Below are positions 16,450 to 24,182 of a DNA stretch of 58,296 nucleotides, piece after piece. Within the stretch, counting starts at the first letter, position 1, and every line of letters begins with the position of its first letter. Source of the DNA: Avanaerovorax sp964442135 (lineage in GTDB: Bacteria; Bacillota; Clostridia; Peptostreptococcales; Anaerovoracaceae); contig CAYTYN010000005.1 of the NCBI GenBank assembly GCA_964442135.1, positions 1 to 58,296 on the forward strand, read 5' to 3'. Under the pieces are notes generated by a model. It was not told the origin of the DNA. It worked only from the letters and a program-made list of their open reading frames with translations, and did not search any database. A program made the position numbers and the translations under genes.

Positions 16450-17517
16450 ATGAGCAGATTTTTCAGCGAAAGATTTTCCGATCTGGAGCCTTACGTTCCC
16501 GGAGAACAGCCGGGAGGAATGGAGTACATAAAGCTTAATACCAATGAGTCCCCCTACCCGCCATCTCCTCAGGTCATAGAGTCCATAAAGCCTGAGGCGA
16601 TGGAAAGGCTCAGACTCTATCCGGATCCGGAGGCTGCGGCCCTTAAGGCTGCCATAGGGGAAAGCTGGGGGATGACCGGGGAAAGGGTTTACGTAGCATC
16701 AGGCTCTGACGACATACTCAACTTCGCCTTTATGGCCTTTTCAAAGCCCGAGGGCAAGGTGTATTTTCCCGATCTGACGTACGGATTCTATCCTGTGTTC
16801 GCCGCCCTTCATGGCCTTCAGGCCGTGGAAATACCCTTGAAGGAGGATTTCTCCATAGACATAAGGGATTACTGCGGGGCAGAGGGAATGGTGGTAATAG
16901 CCAACCCTAACGCGCCTACGGGACAATCACTGCCTTTAGACGACATAAGGAAGGCCGTAGAGGGCAACAGAGACAACGTGGTGCTCGTCGATGAGGCTTA
17001 CGTGGATTTTGGCGGCGAGTCGGCGGTAATGCTTACGAAGGAATACGATAACCTGCTGGTCTGCCAGACCTTCAGCAAGTCCAGATCCATGGCGGGAGCC
17101 CGCCTGGGCTTCGCCTTTGGAGCCCCATCCCTCATAAGTGATCTGGAGACTTTGAAGTTTTCCACCAACCCATATAACATAAATGCCATGACCCAGGCAG
17201 CCGGCATAGCGGCCATGAAGTCGGCGGACTATTACAGGGAAAGGTGCCGGGCCATATGCAGGACCAGAGACAGAGTGACGGAGGAGCTGAGAAGGAGAGG
17301 CTTTCAGGTACCCCAATCCCAAGCCAACTTCATATTGATAAGGTCGGAGAGAATATCGGGAGAAGCTCTCTACTCCAAGCTGAAGGAGAAGGGGATTCTC
17401 ATAAGGCACTTCAACAAAAGAAAAATAGCCGATTATAACCGGGTCACCATCGGAACCGATGAGGAGATGGACATATTTTTGAAGACGGTAGACCACATAT
17501 TGGAGGAAGGAGACTGA
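16450..17517 (+). CDS. hisC: histidinol-phosphate aminotransferase
   Basis: PLP-dependent fold-type I enzyme that makes histidinol phosphate from imidazole-acetol phosphate and glutamate. 355 residues. The PLP lysine lies in TFSKSRSMAGARLGF near 205. KLNTNESPYPPSP and ANPNAPTGQ are also typical, as is the late RHFNKRKIADYNRVTIGTDEEM. It starts 2 bases after hisD stops. Confidence 0.94.
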   Translation: MSRFFSERFSDLEPYVPGEQPGGMEYIKLNTNESPYPPSPQVIESIKPEAMERLRLYPDPEAAALKAAIGESWGMTGERVYVASGSDDILNFAFMAFSKPEGKVYFPDLTYGFYPVFAALHGLQAVEIPLKEDFSIDIRDYCGAEGMVVIANPNAPTGQSLPLDDIRKAVEGNRDNVVLVDEAYVDFGGESAVMLTKEYDNLLVCQTFSKSRSMAGARLGFAFGAPSLISDLETLKFSTNPYNINAMTQAAGIAAMKSADYYRERCRAICRTRDRVTEELRRRGFQVPQSQANFILIRSERISGEALYSKLKEKGILIRHFNKRKIADYNRVTIGTDEEMDIFLKTVDHILEEGD

Positions 17518-17518
17518 A

Positions 17519-18106
17519 ATGCGTGGAAGTGAAATAGAAAGAACCACGGCGGAAACGTCCATAAGGCTTTCCCTCTCATTAGACGAGGGCGGAGCACCTG
17601 ATGTGAGCACGGGAGTGGGATTTCTCGACCACATGCTCACATTGTTCGCTCACCACGGAAGGTTCGGCCTTAAGCTTTTCTGCGAAGGGGACACCTGCGT
17701 GGACGATCATCACACAGTGGAGGACGTGGGGATAGCCTTGGGAAAGGCGTTTAGAGACTCGCTGGGGAGCATGGCCGGCATAAATCGATACGGCCACATC
17801 ATACTGCCTATGGACGAGGCTTTGGTCTTGGTGGCGGCGGACATATCGGGCAGAAGCCATCTGTCCTACCATGTGGACGTGCCTTCCCAGAAGATCGGCA
17901 CCTTCGATGCGGAGTTGACAGAGGAATTCTTTAAAGCCTTTGTCAGGAACTGTGCCATGACCCTTCACATAGAAAAGCTGGCGGGCTCTAACTCCCATCA
18001 CATCATCGAAGGAGTGTTCAAGGCTTTTGGGAGAGTCATGAGACAGGCCTCAGCCGTAGATCCGACTCTCGAGGACCGTATACCTTCCACGAAAGGAGTC
18101 CTTTAA
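17519..18106 (+). CDS. hisB: imidazoleglycerol-phosphate dehydratase
   Basis: Manganese enzyme converting IGP to imidazole-acetol phosphate. 195 residues, dehydratase domain only; the phosphatase domain fused to HisB in enterobacteria is missing. Metal motifs DDHHTVEDVG and SNSHHIIEGVFKAFG are intact. My count of Ile codons is 8 ATA of 12, the resident pattern. It begins 1 base after hisC and abuts hisH. Histidinol-phosphate phosphatase is therefore encoded outside this cluster. Confidence 0.96.
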   Translation: MRGSEIERTTAETSIRLSLSLDEGGAPDVSTGVGFLDHMLTLFAHHGRFGLKLFCEGDTCVDDHHTVEDVGIALGKAFRDSLGSMAGINRYGHIILPMDEALVLVAADISGRSHLSYHVDVPSQKIGTFDAELTEEFFKAFVRNCAMTLHIEKLAGSNSHHIIEGVFKAFGRVMRQASAVDPTLEDRIPSTKGVL

Positions 18107-18748
18107 ATGATAGCCATAGTGGATTACGGAGTGGGGAACCTGTTTTCCCTGAAAAGCTCCCTGACAGCCATAGGAGAGGACGCTCTGGTCACAGGTGATC
18201 CTGATGAGATAAGAAGGGCCGATAAGGTGATACTGCCCGGCGTGGGGGCCTTAGGCGACGCCGCTGAAAAGCTTAGAGCCGGAGGCCTGGACAAAGTGGT
18301 AGTGGAAGAAGCTGAGAGGGGAAAGCCTCTCATGGGCATATGCCTGGGCATGCAGCTTTTGTTCACAGAAGGAGAGGAATACGGCGTCCATCGGTGTCTG
18401 GATCTCATACCGGGACGGGTGGTGTCCATGAAACCGGTGATTCCGGAAGGGTATAAGGTGCCTCACATAGGCTGGAACAGGTTGATCTTTCCCGGGGATA
18501 AGGAGAAAAGTCCTCTGTTCAGATACGTCGACGAAGGAGACTGCGTTTATTTCGTCCATTCCTACTACGCCAGCCAGTGCCGGCCTTACGTTATCGCGGA
18601 CACGGAGTACGGAGCCATTTTGACCGCCGCCGTGGCCCGGGGCAACGTTTACGGATGTCAGTTCCACCCTGAAAAGAGCGGAAAGACAGGACTTTCTATT
18701 CTAAAGGCCTTCTGCCGTCTTGGGGAAGAAGAGGAGGCTGAGATATGA
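18107..18748 (+). CDS. hisH: imidazole glycerol phosphate synthase, glutaminase subunit
   Basis: Class I glutamine amidotransferase that feeds ammonia to HisF. 213 residues. The nucleophile Cys lies in GICLGMQLLF, and the His-Glu pair in CQFHPEKSG near the C-terminus. VDYGVGNLFSLKSSL is the usual N-terminus. The ATG follows the hisB stop directly and the stop overlaps hisA by 4 bases. Confidence 0.96.
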   Translation: MIAIVDYGVGNLFSLKSSLTAIGEDALVTGDPDEIRRADKVILPGVGALGDAAEKLRAGGLDKVVVEEAERGKPLMGICLGMQLLFTEGEEYGVHRCLDLIPGRVVSMKPVIPEGYKVPHIGWNRLIFPGDKEKSPLFRYVDEGDCVYFVHSYYASQCRPYVIADTEYGAILTAAVARGNVYGCQFHPEKSGKTGLSILKAFCRLGEEEEAEI

Positions 18749-19500
18749 AGATTTTTCCGGCCATAGACATATATGAGGGGCAGGCTGTCCGCCTTTACAA
18801 AGGGGATTACAGCCGGATGACCGTATACGATGACGATCCTGCCCGCCTGGCCGTCGCATTTCAGGAGAAGGGTGCGGAATTCCTTCACATGGTGGACCTG
18901 GAGGGGGCAAAGACCGGTCTGACTCCTAACCTGGAGACGGTCAGAAGGATAGTTTCGTCCACCCGTATGTTCACCCAGCTGGGCGGCGGAATAAGGAGCA
19001 TGGAGACTATAGAGACGTACCTTAATATAGGAGTGGACAGGGTCATACTGGGAACGGCGGCCATAAAGGAAGAGGGCTTCGCCGCTAAAGCCGTGGAAAG
19101 GTTCGGAGCCGGTCACATAGCTGTAAGCGTAGATATAAGAGAAGGTCTGGTGGCTATAAAGGGATGGACAGAGACCACTGAAATCACCTGGGCCGATTTT
19201 TGCGCCAAGATGGAGGAGGAAGGAGTCAGGACGGTCATATGCACCGACATATCCAAGGACGGAGCCATGAAGGGAACTAATTTAGACCTTTACCGGCAGA
19301 TGAAGGAAAGGTTCAGCTTGGACGTCATAGCTTCCGGAGGCGTTTCCTCTCCGGAGGACGTGAAGGCTCTGTCGAAGATGGAAATTTACGGCGCCATACT
19401 GGGCAAGGCCATCTATACCAAGGCTGTAGATCTAAGGGAGGCTGTAAGGTTGGCGGGAGCAGATCAGCTCCCGGGAGAGGAGAGAGACATTGATAACTAA
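18745..19500 (+). CDS. hisA: phosphoribosylformimino-5-aminoimidazole carboxamide ribotide isomerase
   Basis: TIM-barrel Amadori isomerase (ProFAR to PRFAR). 251 residues. The catalytic Asp lies in FPAIDIYEGQAVRL, the second in CTDISKDGAMKGTN; phosphate-binding glycines are in LGGGIRS and SGGVSS. Its last 11 bases overlap hisF. Confidence 0.96.
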   Translation: MKIFPAIDIYEGQAVRLYKGDYSRMTVYDDDPARLAVAFQEKGAEFLHMVDLEGAKTGLTPNLETVRRIVSSTRMFTQLGGGIRSMETIETYLNIGVDRVILGTAAIKEEGFAAKAVERFGAGHIAVSVDIREGLVAIKGWTETTEITWADFCAKMEEEGVRTVICTDISKDGAMKGTNLDLYRQMKERFSLDVIASGGVSSPEDVKALSKMEIYGAILGKAIYTKAVDLREAVRLAGADQLPGEERDIDN

Positions 19501-20245
19501 GAGAATAATCCCCTGTCTGGACGTGAAAGACGGCCGGGTGGTAAAAGGCGTTAACTTCCAAGGCCTTTCTGATGTCTCATCTCCGGTAGAGCTGGGAAAG
19601 TATTACTCGGATAACGGAGCAGATGAATTGGTATTCTACGATATAACTGCCTCGGCGGAGGGACGGGCCCTGTTCACCGACATATTGACTGAGGTGGCGA
19701 GAACCATATTCATACCCTTGACCGTAGGCGGAGGTATAAACACCATAGATGATTTTGACCGGGTTTTAAAGTGCGGAGCCGACAAGGTCAGCGTAAACTC
19801 GGGAGCCATAAGAAATCCGAGCCTCATTTCAGAAGCTGCGAAAAAGTACGGCGATCAGTGTGTGGTCCTGTCTGTAGACGCCAAGAGAGAGAACGGCCAT
19901 TTTTGTGTGTACGCCAAAGGGGGAAGAGAAAAGACGGGGATGGACGCCGTAGAATGGATAAAGAAGGGCATTTCCCTGGGGGCCGGAGAGATAGTCCTTA
20001 ACAGTATAGACACGGACGGAGTGAAGGAAGGCTTTGACCTGGAGATGCTGAAGGCCGTTTGCGACATATCCTCAGTACCCGTCATCGCCTCAGGAGGCGC
20101 CGGATGTATAGAGGACTTCATAACTCTGTTCAGGAAAATACCCGACGTGGACGCGGGACTTGCCGCATCCATATTCCACTTCGGAGAGGTGAAGATTCCT
20201 GATCTTAAGAAAGCTCTGGGAGAAGCGGGGATAAACGTTCGATAG
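19490..20245 (+). CDS. hisF: imidazole glycerol phosphate synthase, cyclase subunit
   Basis: TIM-barrel cyclase that uses HisH-derived ammonia to make IGP and AICAR. 251 residues. The TTG at 19490 is the start: it gives the canonical ITKRIIPCLDVKDGRVVKG N-terminus and GGAGAGG lies 9-10 bases upstream. The catalytic Asp residues are in CLDVKDG and NSIDTDGVKEGFD. It overlaps the end of hisA by 11 bases. Confidence 0.96.
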   Translation: MITKRIIPCLDVKDGRVVKGVNFQGLSDVSSPVELGKYYSDNGADELVFYDITASAEGRALFTDILTEVARTIFIPLTVGGGINTIDDFDRVLKCGADKVSVNSGAIRNPSLISEAAKKYGDQCVVLSVDAKRENGHFCVYAKGGREKTGMDAVEWIKKGISLGAGEIVLNSIDTDGVKEGFDLEMLKAVCDISSVPVIASGGAGCIEDFITLFRKIPDVDAGLAASIFHFGEVKIPDLKKALGEAGINVR

Positions 20246-20256
20246 GAGAAGAGGAA

Positions 20257-20904
20257 ATGGTGAAGATTGACGAGCTTAAATTCGATGAAAAAGGACTGAT
20301 TCCGGCGGTGGTGGTGGACTGCTCCACCAAGAAGGTTCTCACCGTGGCGTATATGAACAGGGAAAGCCTTCAGATCTCCATGGAAAAGGGACTTACATGC
20401 TTTTGGAGCCGCTCCAGACAGGAGCTTTGGCTGAAGGGGGAAACCTCGGGAAACCGTCAGCACATCTATAGCATAGTGGCCGACTGCGACAGAGACGCCC
20501 TGGTGGTCAACGTCACCAAAGACGGCCCGGCCTGCCATCTGGGCACGGATTCCTGTTTCAACGATCTGGTGTACATGAATGCGGAAAACGCAGGCTTTAC
20601 CATGGAAGGCCTGATGGAGCTCATCGCGGGAAGAAGGACGGAGAAAAAAGAAGGATCCTATACTACATACCTGTTCGAGAAGGGTATTGATAAGATCCTG
20701 AAAAAGGTGGGCGAGGAGACCACGGAGGTTATAATAGCCGCAAAGGCCGCAGACAAGGCGGAGACTGTATACGAAATCTCCGATCTGGTCTACCACCTGA
20801 TGGTGCTGATGATAGAAATGGGCATATCCATGGACGACATCAGATCAGAACTGAAGTCCCGCCACGTGGTTGATCACAAGGTAAAGCAGGAGAAAATGGT
20901 ATAA
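20257..20904 (+). CDS. hisI: bifunctional PRA-CH / PRA-PH (HisIE fusion)
   Basis: One 215-residue chain carries both phosphoribosyl-AMP cyclohydrolase (residues 1 to about 115) and phosphoribosyl-ATP pyrophosphatase (about 120-215). The HisI half has SRSRQELWLKGETSGN, then DCDRDALVVNV and GPACHLGTDSCF metal sites. The HisE half has KKVGEETTEVIIAAK and DLVYHLMVLM. It is the last gene of the his operon; an extended -10 element for the next gene overlaps its stop codon. Confidence 0.95.
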   Translation: MVKIDELKFDEKGLIPAVVVDCSTKKVLTVAYMNRESLQISMEKGLTCFWSRSRQELWLKGETSGNRQHIYSIVADCDRDALVVNVTKDGPACHLGTDSCFNDLVYMNAENAGFTMEGLMELIAGRRTEKKEGSYTTYLFEKGIDKILKKVGEETTEVIIAAKAADKAETVYEISDLVYHLMVLMIEMGISMDDIRSELKSRHVVDHKVKQEKMV

Positions 20905-20905
20905 T
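20897..20905 (+). promoter_or_regulatory. extended -10 promoter for the cycloligase gene
   Basis: TGG plus TATAAT, overlapping the last codons of hisI. The same TGGTATAAT string is used before the tmk operon. Confidence 0.5.
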
Positions 20906-20944
20906 ATTCTTCTCACATTCTCACAGATACAGTAAAAACCGCAT

Positions 20945-21493
20945 ATGATGACAGATAAGAGAAAGGCTAGGGAGGAGGCTGCACGGATAAGGGAGTCTCT
21001 CACCGGCGAATACATGAGAAAAGCTTCAGAGGATATATACAGGAAGATGACAGAGGATGAGGATTTTGTCCTGTGTGAAAATCTGTTCATTTACGTCAGC
21101 ACAGAGAGAGAACCGGATACCGAAGGGATCATAAGGAAGGCATTGGAGATGAGGAAAAGGGTCTTCGTGCCCAGGTGCATGGGAGCAGGTGTGATGGAGG
21201 CTTTGGAAATAGAGGACTTTGACGAGGAACTCTTTCCCGGAAGCTTCGGCATACGGGAGCCGAAGGAAGGGAAAGCGGCGGTTCCGGAGGAAATCCAGCT
21301 GGCCGTTTTGCCCTGTGTGGCGGCGTCCCCCGACGGAAGAAGGCTGGGCCATGGGGGAGGATATTACGATCGATTCCTCGCCAAAACGGCATGCCCTAAG
21401 GCTGTCCTTTGCTTTTCCCGGCTTTTGACGGAGGATATACCCATGGACGTTTACGACGTAAAGGCTGACAAGGTGATTGCCGATGATCAGTAA
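20945..21493 (+). CDS. 5-formyltetrahydrofolate cyclo-ligase
   Basis: Converts 5-formyl-THF to 5,10-methenyl-THF with ATP, recycling folate. 182 residues. The family signature RRLGHGGGYYDRFL is near 133, preceded by PCVAASPDG. Two adjacent ATG codons (20945, 20948) could start it and no strong ribosome site separates them. Its stop overlaps the AEC transporter start by 11 bases. Confidence 0.92.
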   Translation: MMTDKRKAREEAARIRESLTGEYMRKASEDIYRKMTEDEDFVLCENLFIYVSTEREPDTEGIIRKALEMRKRVFVPRCMGAGVMEALEIEDFDEELFPGSFGIREPKEGKAAVPEEIQLAVLPCVAASPDGRRLGHGGGYYDRFLAKTACPKAVLCFSRLLTEDIPMDVYDVKADKVIADDQ

Positions 21494-22424
21494 TGTCATA
21501 GTGGCTTTGGACGCCGTGGTTCCGGTGTTCGTGTTCATCGCCATCGGCATGGCGGTAAGGAAGGCCGGAGTCATAAACGAAACGGAGAACAGGCATTTCA
21601 ACAGGCTTGTTTTCATAGTGTTCTTTCCGCCCCTCATGTTCCGTAATCTATATGAGACAGATATAGGGGCGACGGCTGACGTGAAGCTGTTAGCCTTCGG
21701 AGTGGCGTCAGTTCTCGTCATATATTTCGCCGCGACCCTGTTGGTGACCGGAATCGAGAAGGATCCTCGCAGCAGGGGAGCCATGATACAGGCCATATTC
21801 AGGAGCAACTTCGTTCTGATGGGAATACCTATAGCTACCGGTATATGCGGTCAGGAAAATATAGGAGTGACGTCCATTATGGTAGCCGTCATAGTGCCTA
21901 TGTTCAATGTCCTTGCCGTAATAAGCTTAGAGGTGTTTCGGGGTGGAAGGGTTTCGGTGGGTCACATGGTGGTACAAATAGTGAAGAACCCTGTTATAAT
22001 AGGGGCGGTCTGCGGTATAGCGGTATCCCTCGCCGGCGTTCAGCTGCCGGAAACGACAGAGTCCATAATAGAGGAAATGGCTCAGGTTACCACACCTATG
22101 GCGCTCATAATTCTGGGAGCGTCCTTCAGCTTTTCCGGCATAAAGAGATGCAGTCGGAATCTGATAATCTCCGTTGTGGGAAGGCTCGTCGCCGTTCCGG
22201 CCATATTCCTGTCCTTAGCGGCTCTGGCAGGGTTCAGAGGAGTGGAATTCGTAACCCTTATAGCTTTGTTCGCTTCTCCGGCGGCGGTATCCTCGTTCAC
22301 CATGGCGGAGGCTATGGACAGCGACGCAGAGCTGGCGGGAAACAGCGTCATATTCTCTTCCGCGTTCGCCGGACTGACATTGTTCCTGTGGATATTCATC
22401 TTCAAATCTCTGGGAATGTTTTAA
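21483..22424 (+). CDS. AEC-family transporter, copy 1
   Basis: 313-residue membrane protein of the auxin-efflux-carrier-like (AEC) superfamily, with about ten hydrophobic segments in two five-helix halves. The conserved FRSNFVLMGIPIA and TTPMALIILGASFSF segments flank the half-site breaks. Bacterial members move organic acids or malate. The ATG at 21483 lies inside the cycloligase end, suggesting coupled translation. Codon use is resident (many ATA). A second AEC gene lies at 48057. Confidence 0.85.
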   Translation: MISNVIVALDAVVPVFVFIAIGMAVRKAGVINETENRHFNRLVFIVFFPPLMFRNLYETDIGATADVKLLAFGVASVLVIYFAATLLVTGIEKDPRSRGAMIQAIFRSNFVLMGIPIATGICGQENIGVTSIMVAVIVPMFNVLAVISLEVFRGGRVSVGHMVVQIVKNPVIIGAVCGIAVSLAGVQLPETTESIIEEMAQVTTPMALIILGASFSFSGIKRCSRNLIISVVGRLVAVPAIFLSLAALAGFRGVEFVTLIALFASPAAVSSFTMAEAMDSDAELAGNSVIFSSAFAGLTLFLWIFIFKSLGMF

Positions 22425-22440
22425 TGAGACATGTTTATTT

Positions 22441-22490
22441 GGATATTTCCATTTATAGTATATCAGAACTTTACCATAAATGGCTTGTAC
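22441..22490 (+). repeat. 50-bp imperfect direct repeat, left copy
   Basis: 40 of 50 positions are identical to 28261-28310 without gaps, and nine of the ten differences are transitions. Shared blocks include ATTTCCATTTA, ATATCAG, ACTTTA and AAATGGCTT. This copy holds an inverted repeat, CCATTTAT with ATAAATGG. The two copies bracket the second foreign-composition block. Confidence 0.75.
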
Positions 22491-22529
22491 ATTTATTTCT
22501 GTAGGTTTGTACATTATCGTATCTCTCTA

Positions 22530-22558
22530 TTGACAAGAGTAGAAACCGCGAATATAAT
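22530..22558 (+). promoter_or_regulatory. perfect-consensus promoter of the DUF819 operon
   Basis: TTGACA (22530-22535), a 17-base spacer and TATAAT (22553-22558): exact hexamers with ideal spacing. Transcription would start near 22565 and leave a 275-base leader before the DUF819 gene. Confidence 0.85.
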
Positions 22559-22564
22559 TTTAGA

Positions 22565-22807
22565 GAATTTACACAAGTTTCAGGTTAGTTAGAAAGGTGA
22601 GTTCTGTTTGTCTGATGTGTGTTTTCCGAGAAACCGTGAGGAAAATCAATCAAAGTCATGGGAAGGGACTCTTTTGGTGTTTTTGTGTAAGTTTCTTTTT
22701 TTTGCCCTTATCCGAGCAGACAGGCAAACGGAGGCTTTTTAGAAAACCGGAGACGGCCGATCCGGTAAGAAGCTAAGAAGCACTTTTCGAGAACCCTGAA
22801 AGGTTCT
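22565..22807 (+). promoter_or_regulatory. structured 5' leader, candidate riboswitch of unknown class
   Basis: Domain I: a 12-bp closing helix (22565-22576 with 22683-22694, two G-U pairs, counted by hand) encloses about 106 nt and is followed at once by eight T, so it can act as a terminator. Inside are GAGTTC/GGACTC (near 22600 with 22666-22671) and TTTTCC/GGAAAA (22622-22627 with 22640-22645). Domain II: GCTTTTTAG with CTAAGAAGC (22734-22742, 22773-22781) enclosing ACCGGA/TCCGGT. Hairpin III: AGAACC/GGTTCT (22788-22793, 22802-22807). No known riboswitch core was recognised. Confidence 0.55.
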
Positions 22808-22839
22808 AATTACTACGCTATTTTAAGAAGGAGAATGTT

Positions 22840-24027
22840 ATGGTTATCACAAACGGTTTTACCTACATTGCATTTCTGATGTTCCTGGCCGGCGGACTGC
22901 TGGCTCTGGAAAAATACACCAAGTGGAAGGTGTTTAATGTTGTTCCGCCGCTGGTGTGGCTCTATGTACTGAATATGGTGTTCTGCACTTTGGGTCTTTA
23001 CAATTCGGAGGGAGTATCCACTGCATACAGTGCTCTGAAGAACAATCTGCTGTACGCCATGATATTTGTCATGCTGTTGCGCTGTGACTTCCGGAAACTG
23101 GCCAAGCTGGGCGGACGGATGATCGCGATTTTCTTGGGTTGTTCCGTGACGCTGGCGATAGGTTTTGTTATCGGCTACCCGATCTTCGTCAATGCGCTGG
23201 GCGGCGGAGAGAAGACATGGGGTTCAGTAGCTGCTCTATATGCCTCATGGGTAGGCGGTTCCGCGAACATGGCAGCCATGCAGGCGGCTCTTCCGGTGGA
23301 TGCCGGAGCCTACAGCTGTGCGCTGGCTCTGGATACGGTCTGCTATTCCGTGTGGATTGCTCTTCTGCTTCTTGTGGTTCGCTATGCTTCCAAGTGGAAT
23401 AATGCTGTAAAAGCAGACACCTCCAAGCTGGACGCAGTGGCAGAAGCTGCAAATGCAGAGTTGGACAAGGAGAAGAGGAAGGCGTCAGCAGGAGACTGGG
23501 TTTTCCTGATCGGGCTGTCTCTAATGGTGTCCGCCCTGTCTCAGATGGTGGGAGGAGCTATGAGCAGCGGTTTTTCCAGCATCGGACTTTCCATGTTTGA
23601 TACAGGCACCTGCACGACTTTGTTTGTGACGATTATCGGTCTGATATGTGCTATGTCGCCTCTGGGCAAGCTCCCCGCAACAGAAGAGTTGTCCAGTATT
23701 TACCTGTACGCAGTGGTATCTTTGCTGGCATCTACCGCAAGCCTGACAGATCTGCTGTCTGCGCCTATGTGGATGGTGTACGGTGTGTTTATCCTGGTGA
23801 TTCATGTTGTGCTGATGTTCGTTCTGTCAAAGATATTCCGTTGGGATCTGTGTATGGTTTCCACAGCGTCCTTGGCGAATATCGGCGGTTCCGCTTCCGC
23901 ACCTATTGTGGCTACAGCCTATAATCCTTCCTTCGCCGGCATCGGCGTACTGATGGGAGTTCTGGGCGCGGCCATAGGCAATTTCTGCGGATTGGGAATG
24001 GGCGCGTTGCTACAGATATTTATATAA
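22840..24027 (+). CDS. DUF819-family membrane transporter
   Basis: 395-residue polytopic membrane protein, about 10-11 hydrophobic segments, resembling the DUF819/YjcL family. Seen: LALEKYTKWKVFNVVPPLVWLY in the first loop, ASWVGGSANMAAMQ mid-protein, and a matching ASLANIGGSASAPIVA near the C-terminus, suggesting two inverted halves. A charged loop at about residues 190-215 separates them. RBS AAGAAGGAG precedes ATG. It heads a group with peptide-acting enzymes, so peptides or amino-acid derivatives are plausible cargo. A strong terminator follows. Confidence 0.8.
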   Translation: MVITNGFTYIAFLMFLAGGLLALEKYTKWKVFNVVPPLVWLYVLNMVFCTLGLYNSEGVSTAYSALKNNLLYAMIFVMLLRCDFRKLAKLGGRMIAIFLGCSVTLAIGFVIGYPIFVNALGGGEKTWGSVAALYASWVGGSANMAAMQAALPVDAGAYSCALALDTVCYSVWIALLLLVVRYASKWNNAVKADTSKLDAVAEAANAELDKEKRKASAGDWVFLIGLSLMVSALSQMVGGAMSSGFSSIGLSMFDTGTCTTLFVTIIGLICAMSPLGKLPATEELSSIYLYAVVSLLASTASLTDLLSAPMWMVYGVFILVIHVVLMFVLSKIFRWDLCMVSTASLANIGGSASAPIVATAYNPSFAGIGVLMGVLGAAIGNFCGLGMGALLQIFI

Positions 24028-24048
24028 CAGCTGTGATGTAAAAATCAG

Positions 24049-24083
24049 CCGGCAGAGCTCTGTCAGAGCCTCTGCCGGTTTTC
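24049..24083 (+). terminator. terminator after the DUF819 gene
   Basis: A 9-bp stem CCGGCAGAG/CTCTGCCGG with a 12-base loop is followed by TTTT. Some read-through to the next gene is likely, because no clear promoter is visible before 24183. Confidence 0.8.
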
Positions 24084-24182
24084 ACAGCATATATCGTAAA
24101 TTATATCAGAGCTGATGGCACCGTTCCGGCCTCTTTGGGGGCGGGTTCGGCTGTCTGAATTCAAAATAAAGGAAGAAAAGCC

